Positions 38,316 to 47,195 of a DNA stretch of 64,000 nucleotides are shown in pieces. The stretch is from the NCBI RefSeq assembly GCF_000194155.1, contig NZ_GL877878.1, positions 372,001 to 436,000 on the forward strand, in the 5' to 3' direction. The position numbers and the translations under genes are program-made. Source of the stretch: Saccharopolyspora spinosa NRRL 18395 (GTDB lineage: Bacteria > Actinomycetota > Actinomycetes > Mycobacteriales > Pseudonocardiaceae). The notes under the pieces were generated by a model. It searched no databases. It was given only the letters and a program-made list of their open reading frames with translations, and had not been told where the DNA came from. Positions within the stretch are counted from its first letter, which is position 1, and every line of letters starts with the position of its first letter.

Positions 38316-38798
38316 ATGGCCAACCGCGCGGCGAAGCCGGTCACCGCGGGCCTGAGCCGGCTTGCGCAAATCGACCGCCACGAGCGGGCCCGCATCATCC
38401 AGCAGCTCTGCCACCAGTACCCGGCGTTCCGGTCGATGCTGAAGCAGGTGACCATCGCCCGCGGAATGGCCTTCGCGTCCGGACTGATGCTCGCCCTGGC
38501 CGTGATGTTCCTGGTCCAGGGCGCTTCGGTGTGGTGGGTGTCCGGTCTCGTGTTCGCCGGTCTCGCCGGATTCTGCTACGTCGTGGTGGCTCTCACCGAC
38601 AGCCGGTTCGACCTGCTGCTGGCGGTGCTGGGCGCGCACCGCACCGACGAGCTGCACGGACGCCTGGTGACCGAGCAGATCTACGGCGACGATCCGCCCG
38701 CGGATCCGCTGGAGCGGGCGGCGTCGCGAGTGGTCGCATCCCGCACGGTCGCCTCCCGGCTCACCACCGAGGGGTCACCGGTGCACGCTGATCGATAG
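38316..38798 (+). CDS. Two-helix membrane protein of unknown function
   Basis: 160 residues from the ATG at 38316 with AGGAG upstream (GTG at 38256 would add 20). A basic N-terminal domain (LSRLAQIDRHERARIIQQLC) is followed by two membrane helices (residues about 53-95) and a charged C-terminus. I do not recognise the family. Its stop overlaps the convergent DtxR-type gene by 24 bases, so the two transcripts are complementary at their ends. Confidence 0.65.
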   Translation: MANRAAKPVTAGLSRLAQIDRHERARIIQQLCHQYPAFRSMLKQVTIARGMAFASGLMLALAVMFLVQGASVWWVSGLVFAGLAGFCYVVVALTDSRFDLLLAVLGAHRTDELHGRLVTEQIYGDDPPADPLERAASRVVASRTVASRLTTEGSPVHADR

Positions 38799-39461
38799 CG
38801 CTGCCGCGATCTCGTTGCCCACGAAATGGGTTTCGTCCCGCGGCGGCTCGCCGACGCGCACCACCAGCGGCCCGCCGAAGGGCTTGCGCTCCACGATCTC
38901 GATCCGCGAGCCCAGTGTCATGCCGTGTTCGGTGAGGTAGCGCAGCAGCTCCGAATCGGTGTCCCAGACCCGTGCGATGGTGCCGATCGTGCCGGGCTCG
39001 ACCTGGTCCAGCAGCAGCGTCGCGGGTTTCTCCACGGTGCCTTCGGCGGTCGGGATCGGGTCACCGTGGGGGTCACGGGTGGGGTTGCCGAGCTTGGCGG
39101 CGATGTGCGCGACCAGTTCGTCGGACACCGCGTGCTCCAGCGCGTCGGCCTCCCGGTGCACCTCGTCCCAGCTGTAGTCGAGCTCCTCGACCAGGAACAG
39201 CTCGATCAGCCGGTGTCGGCGCAGCACGTCGCAGGCCAGCCGGCGGCCCTCCGGGGTCAGCTCGACGCTGCGGTATCGGACGTGGGTGACCAGGCCGAGC
39301 TGCGCCAGCTTGTTGATCATCCCGGACACCGAAGAAGGGCTCAGGCCGAGCCGCTGGGTCAGGGTGGCGTTCGTGACGGGCACGCCCCGTTCGCTGAGCC
39401 CGTAGATCGCCCGGAGGTAGTCCTCAACGGACGGCGAGGGGCGCTCGGCCATACTCGTCAT
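38775..39461 (-). CDS. DtxR/MntR family metal-dependent regulator
   Basis: 228 residues. A winged HTH (RLGLSPSSVSGMINKLAQLG), a dimerisation domain and a C-terminal SH3-like FeoA domain are present. Comparing with DtxR/IdeR, the iron-site Met10 is Asp (VEDYLRAIYGL, Asp14) and Cys102 is Asp (EADALEH, Asp106), while His83, Glu109 and His110 are kept. Asp/Glu at these places is the manganese-sensing MntR pattern, although MntR Glu11 is Arg here. I expect an Mn-responsive repressor of metal uptake. ATG at 39461; 39452 is also possible. Confidence 0.85.
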   Translation of the reverse strand: MTSMAERPSPSVEDYLRAIYGLSERGVPVTNATLTQRLGLSPSSVSGMINKLAQLGLVTHVRYRSVELTPEGRRLACDVLRRHRLIELFLVEELDYSWDEVHREADALEHAVSDELVAHIAAKLGNPTRDPHGDPIPTAEGTVEKPATLLLDQVEPGTIGTIARVWDTDSELLRYLTEHGMTLGSRIEIVERKPFGGPLVVRVGEPPRDETHFVGNEIAAALSISVHR

Positions 39462-39575
39462 ACTTGCACGATACGGGCGACCCCCGGCCCGTGAACGAAG
39501 CGTGTGCCCCGCGTGTTCGCGCGGTGTCGCCCGGCCACCAAGGTCGTTTCGCGCCGTGGGACACTTGTGGACGCT

Positions 39576-40688
39576 ATGTCTGCGACTTCCCTTCCACTCG
39601 TCTTCGACGCCCCGCGCCGTGGCATGCCGCCGCGACACCTCGCCGACCTCTCCGCCGACGAACGGCGCGCCGCGGTGACCGAGTTGGGGGAGAAGCCGTT
39701 CCGAGCCAAGCAGCTCGCGCACCACTACTTCGGCCGGCTCAACGCCGACGTGGAGTCGATGACCGACATCCCGGCGGCCAGCCGCGCGAAGCTCGCGGAG
39801 CACCTGCTGCCGCCGCTGCTGAGTCCGGTCCGGCACCTGAACACCGACGACGGCACCACCCGCAAGACGCTCTGGCGCGCGCACGACGGCACGCTGCTGG
39901 AAAGCGTGCTGATGCGGTACCCGGACCGCGCGACTGTGTGCATATCCAGCCAGGCCGGCTGCGGGATGGCGTGCCCGTTCTGCGCCACCGGGCAGGGCGG
40001 CCTGCAGCGCAACCTGTCGACCGCCGAGATCGTCGACCAGGTGCGTTCGGCCGCGGCGGCGATGCGCGACGGCGAGGTCCAGGGCGGGCCCGGTCGGCTG
40101 TCCAACGTCGTGTTCATGGGCATGGGCGAGCCGCTGGCCAACTACCGGCGGGTGATCAACGCGGTGCACCGGATCTGCGACCCGGCGCCGGAGGGGCTGG
40201 GCCTCTCGCAGCGGTCGGTCACCGTGTCCACGGTCGGGCTGGTGCCCGCGATGAAGAAGATGACCGCGGAGAACCTGCACGTCACGCTCGCGGTGTCGCT
40301 GCACACCCCGGACGACGAGCTGCGTGACTCGCTGGTGCCGGTGAACAACCGCTGGAAGGTCGCGGAGGTGCTGGAGGCGGCCCGCGGCTACGCCGACCAC
40401 ACCGGGCGCCGGGTGTCGATCGAGTACGCGCTGATCCGCGACATCAACGACCAGCCGTGGCGCGCGGATCTCCTCGGCAAGCTGCTGCACCGCCACCTCG
40501 GGCCGTTCGCGCACGTCAACCTGATCCCGCTGAACCCGACGCCGGGCAGCAAGTGGGACGCCAGCCCGAAGCCGGTGGAGCGGGAGTTCGTCCGCCGGGT
40601 TCGTGCCGCGGGTGTCTCGTGCACGGTCCGGGACACCCGCGGCCAGGAGATCGCGGCGGCCTGCGGCCAACTCGCCGCCGAGGGCTGA
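39576..40688 (+). CDS. rlmN: Dual-specificity 23S rRNA/tRNA adenine-C2 methyltransferase RlmN
   Basis: 370 residues from the ATG at 39576. The radical-SAM cluster motif [16 protein letters not shown] (CxxxCxxC, residues about 128-135) is present. The second catalytic Cys lies near the C-terminus ([21 protein letters not shown]), and the substrate motif [16 protein letters not shown] precedes it. It methylates A2503 of 23S rRNA and A37 of some tRNAs. It is divergent from the DtxR-type gene. Confidence 0.95.
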   Translation: MSATSLPLVFDAPRRGMPPRHLADLSADERRAAVTELGEKPFRAKQLAHHYFGRLNADVESMTDIPAASRAKLAEHLLPPLLSPVRHLNTDDGTTRKTLWRAHDGTLLESVLMRYPDRATVCISSQAGCGMACPFCATGQGGLQRNLSTAEIVDQVRSAAAAMRDGEVQGGPGRLSNVVFMGMGEPLANYRRVINAVHRICDPAPEGLGLSQRSVTVSTVGLVPAMKKMTAENLHVTLAVSLHTPDDELRDSLVPVNNRWKVAEVLEAARGYADHTGRRVSIEYALIRDINDQPWRADLLGKLLHRHLGPFAHVNLIPLNPTPGSKWDASPKPVEREFVRRVRAAGVSCTVRDTRGQEIAAACGQLAAEG

Positions 40689-40772
40689 TTTCCTTGGGAT
40701 GACGGGCTTCTCAGGGCTTCTCCTACCGGCCGGGCCGGTCGAGAGTGCAGGCCCGAACGCAGGCTGCGGTTC

Positions 40773-40926
40773 ATGCCAGAGCCGGTCGTGGAGTCCACCC
40801 TCCGCATCCTGGGCGAACCGAAAGCCGCTGAGCGGCAGGTGAGTCGGGACGTCGAGCGGGTCCTCGCGCGCCTGCCCCGCACCTTCGCCGAGTGGGCGGT
40901 GCGCAACGCCGCGCCCTTCGAGCGAC
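40773..40926 (+). pseudogene. C-terminal remnant of an NmrA-type NAD(P)-binding protein
   Basis: The frame gives ILGEPKAAERQVSRDVERVL and PRTFAEWAVRNAAPF, the usual last 45-50 residues of NmrA/NAD(P)H-binding proteins. Nothing of the Rossmann domain precedes it. The frame runs on without family resemblance to 41021. This looks like the tail left by a deletion. Confidence 0.5.
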
Positions 40927-41010
40927 CCGTGAACGCAATGAACGCAATGCTGACCGGCGGGCTTCGGAGGTCCACGATCCTTGCACCCGAGTTGATCGAG
41001 GTGGGAGGCA

Positions 41011-41256
41011 ATGGTGCCTGACCGTGCGAAACGGGTGTTCGCCCGCCACTCTCCCCGTTTGATCCGAAGTGGACGGTTGCTGGTCGCGGTCGGCGTGGCC
41101 ATGATGGCGCTGGGTGGCTTGCCCGCGCAGGCCGAACCGGCTCGCGTGACCGACGATCCTCTGCCGTCAACCGGCTGCGGCAAGGCCTCCGCGCCGGCGG
41201 TCGTCGATGCGACGCCGATCATCATGCAGTTCTTCGCCCGGCACCAGCTGCGCTGA
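41011..41256 (+). CDS. Short secreted protein of unknown function
   Basis: 81 residues, ATG at 41011 (or the next codon GTG) with GTGGGAGGC before it. A basic N-terminus and a hydrophobic core (LLVAVGVAMMALGGLPAQAE) form a credible Sec signal peptide cleaved after AQA. The mature peptide is only about 35 residues and contains STGCGKASAPAVV, which faintly resembles the start of secreted polyester-depolymerase-like hydrolases. It may therefore be a truncated gene. A terminator lies 44 bases after its stop, which suggests that it is still transcribed. Confidence 0.45.
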   Translation: MVPDRAKRVFARHSPRLIRSGRLLVAVGVAMMALGGLPAQAEPARVTDDPLPSTGCGKASAPAVVDATPIIMQFFARHQLR

Positions 41257-41299
41257 AAGACTCGGGCCGGGGCCGGATGAACCCCGACCCGTGCACGGC

Positions 41300-41336
41300 C
41301 GGTGCGCGCCGCCCAGCCCCCGAACGGCGCGCACCG
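41300..41336 (+). terminator. GC-rich hairpin after the short secreted ORF
   Basis: A perfect 12-bp stem (41300-41311 with 41325-41336) and a 13-base loop. The rest of the gap to 41678 holds no supported gene. Confidence 0.7.
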
Positions 41337-41678
41337 ACCGAGCCCCCATGCGGTCGTGAGCAGTTGTTCCGGCACAACCGCTCAAGATGTCAGCGCAGAA
41401 GCTGGACCGGAACTCGAACGTCGACGTCCCGCCAAGCTTTGTCGGCTGTCATGACTGGCGCGTCGAGGCGGAGCGCCGCAGGCAAGCCCGATCTCCCAGC
41501 GACAAACCAGCGGACCGGGTGTGTGCCCACAACTCGCCTGGCCGCAGGTGCGCCCGGTGTCCGCGCCGTGCTGGGTGGTTCTTTCGTCAGCTGGCGTTCC
41601 GCTTCCTTCGCGTCGCCTGCGTGATGGATGGGGCCGCGGGCGGCTGTCCCCCCGGCAGATCGCCCGCGTCCCGGTCGA

Positions 41679-43022
41679 TCACCGCGTGTGCTCGCGGATG
41701 GCTTCTTCCAGGACCGCCAGGCCTTCTTCGAGGAGGGCGTGGTCGATGACCAGCGGCGGCAGCAGGCGGATCACGTTGCCGTAGGTGCCGCAGGTGAGGA
41801 TCACGACGCCCTGGGCGTGGCAGGCCTTCGCGATCTTCGCGGTCACCTCGGGGTCCGGATCGGGGGTGCCCGGTTTGACGAACTCGATGCCGATCATGGC
41901 GCCCCGGCCGCGCACGTCGAGAATCGCGTCGGTGGTCTCGGCGAGCTCGCGAAGTCGGGGGAACACCAGGTCGCCGATGTCGTGCGCGGCCGTGGCCAGG
42001 TCCCGTTCGCGCATCGCGCGGATCGCGCCGAGCGCGGCCGCGCACGCGACCGGGTTGCCGCCGTAGGTGCCGCCCAGGCTGCTCGGCGGCATCGCGTCCA
42101 TCAGCTCCGCGCGGCCCGTCACCGCGGCCAGCGGCAGACCGCCGGCCATGCCCTTCGCCGTGGTGATCAGGTCGGGGACCACGTTCTCGTGGTCGCAGGC
42201 GAACCACGCGCCGGTGCGGCAGAAGCCGGTCTGGATCTCGTCGGCGATGAACAGCACGCCGTTGTCGGTGCACCATCGCGAGATCGCGGGCAGGAATCCG
42301 GCCGCTGGCTCGATGAATCCGCCCTCTCCCTGGATCGGTTCGATCAGTACGGCCGCGACGGTGTCGGCGCTGAGCTGCTTCTCGATCCGGTCGATCGCCT
42401 CCCGCGCAACCTGCTCGCCGGTGCGCGAATCCCGCGCCGGGTACGACGTCGGCATCCGGTAGATCTCCGGCGCGAACGGGCCGAAACCGTGCTTGTACGG
42501 CACGGACTTCGCGGTCAGCGACATGGTCAGGTTGGTGCGCCCGTGGTAGGCGTGGTCGAGCACCACGATCGCCTGCCGCCCGGTTGCGCGCCGCGCGATC
42601 TTGACGGCGTTCTCCACCGCTTCCGCGCCCGAGTTGAACAGCGCGCTGCGCTTCTCGTGGTCGCCCGGGGTGAGCGCCGCGAGTTCCTCGCAGACCTGCA
42701 GGTAGTTCTCGTACGGCGTCACCATGAAGCAGGTGTGGGTGAACTCGCCGACCTGGCGGCGCACGGGCTCGACGACCTCCGGCGCGGCGTTGCCGACGTT
42801 CGTGACGGCGATGCCCGAACCGAGGTCGATCAGCGAGTTCCCGTCGACGTCGTGCAGCACGCCGTCGGCGGCCTCGGCGATGAAGACCGGCAGCACGCTG
42901 GCCACGCCCGTCGACACCGCCGCAGTGCGGCGCCGCTGGAGTTCGCGGGAGTTCGGGCCGGGGATCTCGGTGCGCAGCACGCGTGCCTGCGGCAGTGCCG
43001 CCCGGGCAGGGGAAACGGTCAC
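41679..43022 (-). CDS. gabT: 4-aminobutyrate aminotransferase
   Basis: 447 residues from the GTG at 43022, with AGGAGG 8 bases upstream. This is a class III PLP aminotransferase: LFNSGAEAVENAVKIAR, DHAYHGRTNLTM, FIADEIQTGFCRTG and the PLP lysine in ITTAKGMAGGLPLAAVTGR (about residue 295). GABA transaminase converts GABA and 2-oxoglutarate to succinate semialdehyde and glutamate. It is divergent from a PucR regulator and lies near an aldehyde dehydrogenase, which together make a GABA/polyamine degradation locus. Confidence 0.92.
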   Translation of the reverse strand: MTVSPARAALPQARVLRTEIPGPNSRELQRRRTAAVSTGVASVLPVFIAEAADGVLHDVDGNSLIDLGSGIAVTNVGNAAPEVVEPVRRQVGEFTHTCFMVTPYENYLQVCEELAALTPGDHEKRSALFNSGAEAVENAVKIARRATGRQAIVVLDHAYHGRTNLTMSLTAKSVPYKHGFGPFAPEIYRMPTSYPARDSRTGEQVAREAIDRIEKQLSADTVAAVLIEPIQGEGGFIEPAAGFLPAISRWCTDNGVLFIADEIQTGFCRTGAWFACDHENVVPDLITTAKGMAGGLPLAAVTGRAELMDAMPPSSLGGTYGGNPVACAAALGAIRAMRERDLATAAHDIGDLVFPRLRELAETTDAILDVRGRGAMIGIEFVKPGTPDPDPEVTAKIAKACHAQGVVILTCGTYGNVIRLLPPLVIDHALLEEGLAVLEEAIREHTR

Positions 43023-43221
43023 GGTGGGGACCTCCTGAGAACTGTTTCGAAAGTGGCTGCAGCAGATTGAGCCCCCGCACCGCAAGCGGCTATCTCCGCT
43101 TGGAGCAGGCTTCGGTCGCATACGTCCTGAGACCAGAGTCGCCCCCGGTGCCCTGAACCGAACAGTGGACGATCTGGTTAACTCGGATTTTCGGATTCGA
43201 CACAATGTCAGGAGGTGGCCG

Positions 43222-44682
43222 GTGCCGTTGACGGTTCGCGACCTGGTCGCCGACGCCGAGCTGGGGCTCGCCGCGAGGGCCGGTGCACGGGCGTTCGACC
43301 GCCCGATCGCGTGGGCGCACACCAGCGAGCTGGCGGATCCAGCCCCGTTCCTGGAGGGCGGCGAACTGCTGCTGACGACCGGCCTGGCGCTGCGTCCGGA
43401 AGACTGCGCGGGGCTGGTCGAGCGGCTCACCGCGGTCGGCGTCGCGGGGCTGGGTTTCGGTGTCGGGCTCAGCCACCGGGAGATCCCTGCCGAGCTCGTG
43501 ACGGCTGCGGAATCCGCCGGGCTGCCGCTGCTCGAAGTGCCCCGCCCGACGCCGTTCATCGCGATCAGCAAAGCCGTTTCGCGCGCCGTCTCGGCCGACG
43601 AGTACGCGAGCCTGCGCCACACCAGCCGCGCCCAGCATGAACTCGCGCAGGCGGCCGGCACCACCAACGGCGTGGCCACCCTGGTCCGCAAGCTCGCGAC
43701 GCTTTTGGACGCGTGGGTGCTGCTGCTCGACGCCGGTGGCCGGCTCCTGCACAGCGCCCCGGCGGCGGCGGGTTCCCGGCTGCCGCAGCTGGAGCCGGAA
43801 GTGGCTAAGGTGCGCGCGAAGCGCGGCCTGACCGCCGCCGGGTTCTCGCTCGGCGATCAGGAAGTGAGCATGCAGGCGCTGGGTGGCCGGGCGCGCGGCT
43901 TCCTGGCCGTCGGCCGCGGCGGGCCGTTCGCCACCACCGACCACCACGTGATCAACTCGGCCGCCTCGCTGCTGACCTTGGCGCTGGAGCAGGTCGAGGC
44001 CCTCGCCACCGCCCGTCGTCGGCTGCGCGCCGGGTTCCTGGACCTGATGCTCCGCGGCGAGCCGGTGCAGGACGTGCTCCCCGACCTGCACGCCGAGCTG
44101 CCGCCCGAGCCGTTCCGGGTGGTGGCGCTGGCCGGTGCCCGCGACCGCGACGAGCTGCTCACCCGGCTGGCGGCGGACCAGCCAAGCGCCCCCGCCTACC
44201 TGGCCGAACACGGCGACACCGTGGTGGGGCTCGTCGATGGCGGCGCGCTCGATTGGCTCACCGGCCAGCCTGGCGTGGCCGTCGGCGTGTCCGAGCCGTG
44301 CGAGGTGGCCGGGCTCGCCGAAGGCCTCCGCCAGGCGCAGCAGGCGGCGCGTGCGGCGAAGCGCAGCGGCACCGCGGTGCACTTCGGAGACCTCGCCGGA
44401 TACGGCCTGCTGAACCTGGTGCCCGGCACCGATGCCCAGGGGTTCGCCGAGGCCCTGCTCGCCCCGCTGCGCGGGCAGGACGCGCTGATCGAGTCGTTGC
44501 AAACCTGGTTGGCGCACCACGGGCAGTGGGATCCGGCGGCCAACCGGCTGGGCGTGCACCGGCACACCCTGCGCAACCGGGTGCGCAAGGTGGAGGAGCT
44601 GCTCGGGCGCAGCCTGGACCAGCCCGGCGTGCGCGCGGAGCTGTGGCTGGCGCTGCAAATCCTGGACCGGCCCGGCGAGTGA
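43222..44682 (+). CDS. PucR family transcriptional regulator of the gabT locus
   Basis: 486 residues from the GTG at 43222, with AGGAGG upstream. The N-terminal PucR/PurC-like ligand domain (LTVRDLVADAELGLAARAGA, then PFLEGGELLLTTGLAL) is followed by a GGDEF-like middle region and a C-terminal HTH_30 (NRLGVHRHTLRNRVRKVEEL). It is divergent from gabT with a 199-base gap, the usual control arrangement; in Bacillus PucR and actinobacterial homologues this type senses nitrogen-rich metabolites. A broken second PucR copy follows it. Confidence 0.9.
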   Translation: MPLTVRDLVADAELGLAARAGARAFDRPIAWAHTSELADPAPFLEGGELLLTTGLALRPEDCAGLVERLTAVGVAGLGFGVGLSHREIPAELVTAAESAGLPLLEVPRPTPFIAISKAVSRAVSADEYASLRHTSRAQHELAQAAGTTNGVATLVRKLATLLDAWVLLLDAGGRLLHSAPAAAGSRLPQLEPEVAKVRAKRGLTAAGFSLGDQEVSMQALGGRARGFLAVGRGGPFATTDHHVINSAASLLTLALEQVEALATARRRLRAGFLDLMLRGEPVQDVLPDLHAELPPEPFRVVALAGARDRDELLTRLAADQPSAPAYLAEHGDTVVGLVDGGALDWLTGQPGVAVGVSEPCEVAGLAEGLRQAQQAARAAKRSGTAVHFGDLAGYGLLNLVPGTDAQGFAEALLAPLRGQDALIESLQTWLAHHGQWDPAANRLGVHRHTLRNRVRKVEELLGRSLDQPGVRAELWLALQILDRPGE

Positions 44683-44695
44683 CGGGGGTGGCGCC

Positions 44696-44932
44696 GTGCT
44701 CGTCGAAGATCTGCTGAACCTGCCGGGACTCGCCCTGCAGGTGCGGGTGCGCGGCCGGGTGGACCGGCCGATCCGCTGGGTGCACACCATCGAGATCAAG
44801 GCGCCCGGCCGGTTCCTGCGCGGCGGCGAGGTGGTGCTGACCGCCGGGGTGTAGCGCACCGCCGGGATTACCCCGGAGGCCTTCATCGCGGACCTGGTCA
44901 TCGCCGACGTCGCGGCCGTCGGATACGGACGG
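44696..44932 (+). pseudogene. Second PucR-type regulator, broken by an in-frame TAG and truncated
   Basis: From the GTG at 44696 the frame gives [40 protein letters not shown] and EVVLTAGV, a PucR N-terminal domain. A TAG at 44852-44854 interrupts it, and the homologous reading resumes in the same frame ([20 protein letters not shown]) up to about 44932. There it stops matching and agmatinase sequence begins. A single base change (for example TGG to TAG) explains the stop; a deletion explains the junction. Confidence 0.8.
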
Positions 44933-44939
44933 GTGCCGG

Positions 44940-45178
44940 GCCGAACTCCCGTGAGTTCGCCCGGACGCCGCCGGACACCATCATCGAGCGGATCCGCACG
45001 CGGCTCGGGATACGGCCGGTGTACCCGTCCATCGACATCGACGTGCTGGACCCGGCGTACACGCCGGGCACCGGAACCCCCGAATCCGGCGGGCTGTCCA
45101 GCCGCGAGCTGCTCGAAGTGGTGCGGGGGCTGGCCGACCTGAACGTGGTCGGCGCCGACGTGGTGGAGGTGGTTCACC
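44940..45178 (+). pseudogene. speB: Internal fragment of agmatinase/arginase family enzyme
   Basis: [20 protein letters not shown] and [20 protein letters not shown] then [20 protein letters not shown] match the C-terminal third of agmatinases, including the [10 protein letters not shown] metal-binding Asp pair. There is no start and the first metal ligands are gone. After [11 protein letters not shown] the homology ends. It sits between pucR copies and an aldehyde dehydrogenase, where a functional agmatinase would feed putrescine into the pathway. Confidence 0.82.
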
Positions 45179-45501
45179 CCATCGCGTGCGCCCCGCGACC
45201 GGGCCGGTCACTCCGGCCCGGTCGAGCGCCGTCTCGCGGCTGATGGGCACCTTCGCCCGCCCCAGCGAAGATGCGCTGATGGCGTGCCCCGGGTTGGCGA
45301 TTTCGCGCGAGCAAGACGCCCGCGCCGGTGCGCCCGGTCTGCGCGACCTGCCAACCGGTCGAGGTGCCCTTCGCTAGCCGAGCGGGGTGGGGTGACGGTT
45401 TGGACATGGTTGCGGGCGGCGGTGGACGGATTGGCAGTGCCGGTGGCTCGGGGCGCGGCCGTAGCGTCGCGGCGAGGACGAAAATCAACAGGAGGCAGCC
45501 G

Positions 45502-46935
45502 ATGTCATCGGTCACCGGGTACTGGGTCGCTGGCGAACGGTTGACCAGCGACGCGACCTTCGAGGTGCGTCATCCCTACGACGGCGCGGCAGTCGCCACC
45601 ACGTGCTACGCCACCGACGCCGATGTGGAGCGGGCCGTCGCCGCCGCGCACGCGGTCCGCCGCGAGTTCGCCGAACTGCCCGCGCACGCGCGCGCGGCGG
45701 CGCTGGACCACGTGAGCCGCCGCCTCACCGAGCGGGCCGAGCAGATCGCACAGCTGATCACCGCCGAGAACGGCAAGCCGATCACCTGGGCGCGCGGCGA
45801 GGTCGCCCGCGCCGTCTCCACCTTCCGCTGGGGCGCGGAAGAAGCCCGCCGCTTCTCCGGCGAGCTGCAGCGGCTCGACACCGATGCGGGTGCGACGGGC
45901 CGGATGGCGCTGATCCGCCGGATCCCGCGCGGCCCGGTGCTCGGCATCTCGCCGTTCAACTTCCCGCTCAACCTGGTCGCGCACAAGGTCGCCCCGGCGC
46001 TCGCCGTCGGCACCCCGATCGTGCTCAAGCCCGCACCGAAGACCCCGCTGTCCGCGCTGCTGCTCGGCGAGATCCTGGCCGAGACCGAGCTGCCCGCCGG
46101 GTCCTGGTCGGTGGTGACGACCACCAACGAGAAGGCCGCCGAGCTCGTCGCGGACCCGCGGCTGCCGGTGGTGTCGTTCACCGGTTCCGGGCCGGTCGGC
46201 TGGGGCATCCGCGACTCGGCCCCGCGCAAGCACGTCACCCTCGAACTCGGCGGCAACGCCGCGGTGATCGTCAACTCGGACTGGGCGGACCTCGAATACG
46301 CCGCCGAGCGCATCGCCACCTTCGCGGTGTACCAGGGCGGCCAGTCCTGCATCTCGGTACAGCGCGTCTACGCCCACCGCGACATCGTCGACGACCTGAC
46401 CGCCCGGGTGGTCAAGGCCGTCGAGGCGCAGGGCACCGGAGACCCGAAGGACCCGGCCACCAAGGTCGGGCCGCTGATCGACCTGGCGGCCGCGGAGCGC
46501 GTCGAGCAGTGGGTCGGCGAAGCCGTCGCGGCGGGCGCCCGGGTGCTCACCGGCGGCACCCGCGAGGGCACGACCTACGCGCCGACGGTGCTGGCCGACG
46601 CACCGGAGGACGCGAAGGTCTCCTGCGAGGAGGTCTTCGGGCCGGTGCTGGTCATCGCGCCGGTCGATTCGATGGACGAGGCGTTCGAGAAGGTCAACGC
46701 CTCCCGCTACGGCCTGCAAGCCGGGGTGTTCACCCGCGACCTGCAGCTGGCCTTCCGCGCGTCGTCGGAGCTGGAGGTCGGCGGCGTGATCATCGGCGAC
46801 GTGCCGAGCTTCCGCGCCGACCAGATGCCCTACGGCGGGGTGAAGGAGTCGGGCGTCGGCAGGGAAGGCGTGCGGGCCGCGATGACGGATCTCACCGAGG
46901 AGCACGTCACAGTCCTCACCGGCATCAACCCGTGA
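45502..46935 (+). CDS. NAD(P)-dependent aldehyde dehydrogenase
   Basis: 477 residues, ATG at 45502 after AGGAGGC. ALDH hallmarks: ISPFNFPLNLVAHKVAPALA (substrate channel and cofactor), LKPAPKTPLSA, the general base Glu in VTLELGGNAAV and the nucleophile Cys in QGGQSCISVQR. The last third has EVFGPVLVIAPVD and PYGGVKESGVGREG. In this locus the likely substrates are succinate semialdehyde or an aminoaldehyde from polyamines. That is inferred from the neighbours gabT and the agmatinase remnant. Confidence 0.9.
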   Translation: MSSVTGYWVAGERLTSDATFEVRHPYDGAAVATTCYATDADVERAVAAAHAVRREFAELPAHARAAALDHVSRRLTERAEQIAQLITAENGKPITWARGEVARAVSTFRWGAEEARRFSGELQRLDTDAGATGRMALIRRIPRGPVLGISPFNFPLNLVAHKVAPALAVGTPIVLKPAPKTPLSALLLGEILAETELPAGSWSVVTTTNEKAAELVADPRLPVVSFTGSGPVGWGIRDSAPRKHVTLELGGNAAVIVNSDWADLEYAAERIATFAVYQGGQSCISVQRVYAHRDIVDDLTARVVKAVEAQGTGDPKDPATKVGPLIDLAAAERVEQWVGEAVAAGARVLTGGTREGTTYAPTVLADAPEDAKVSCEEVFGPVLVIAPVDSMDEAFEKVNASRYGLQAGVFTRDLQLAFRASSELEVGGVIIGDVPSFRADQMPYGGVKESGVGREGVRAAMTDLTEEHVTVLTGINP

Positions 46936-46949
46936 ATCGCTGCTTCCAG

Positions 46950-47076
46950 GCTCCTTCTGCGCGGCGGTGCGGGTAGCGGAACCTCGGACGCCTGCTCGCT
47001 GCGGGATCCTCGACGCACACGTGCGCGGTGCCGGTTGCGCGGGTGGGCTGAGCCGCTGCGCCGCTTCAGAAGAAAA
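46950..47076 (+). repeat. Intergenic repeat family, copy 3 (long form)
   Basis: CTTCTGCGCGGCGGTGCGGG then TAGCGGAACCTCGGACGCC is the 5' block. GGTGCCGGTTGCGCGGGTGG then GCTGAGCCGCTGCGCCGCTT is the 3' block, ending in AACACCAGGAAA. It starts 15 bases after the aldehyde dehydrogenase stop and is the most complete copy. Confidence 0.75.
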
Positions 47077-47140
47077 CACCAGGAAACCGCCTCCAAGACG
47101 GCGTCCTGGTCGGGCTGGGTCGAGGAGAACCAGCGCACTC

Positions 47141-47183
47141 ATGAAAGAACGCCGCCCCGGTGACCGGGGCGGCGTTCTTTCAT
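47141..47183. terminator. Bidirectional terminator with a 20-21 bp perfect stem
   Basis: Arms 47141-47161 and 47163-47183 are fully complementary, with A-rich and T-rich outer ends. It works for the aldehyde dehydrogenase on the plus strand and the small membrane-protein gene on the minus strand. Confidence 0.93.
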
Positions 47184-47195
47184 GCTTTCGGCGCG

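Noticed and set aside
39462-41375. Upstream extension of the DtxR-type gene to 866 residues
   Set aside because: Only the last 228 residues match the family. The extension is antisense to rlmN and has no family match.
45186-45377. A 63-residue plus-strand ORF after the agmatinase fragment
   Set aside because: No RBS, no recognisable motif, and it lies in the decayed zone.
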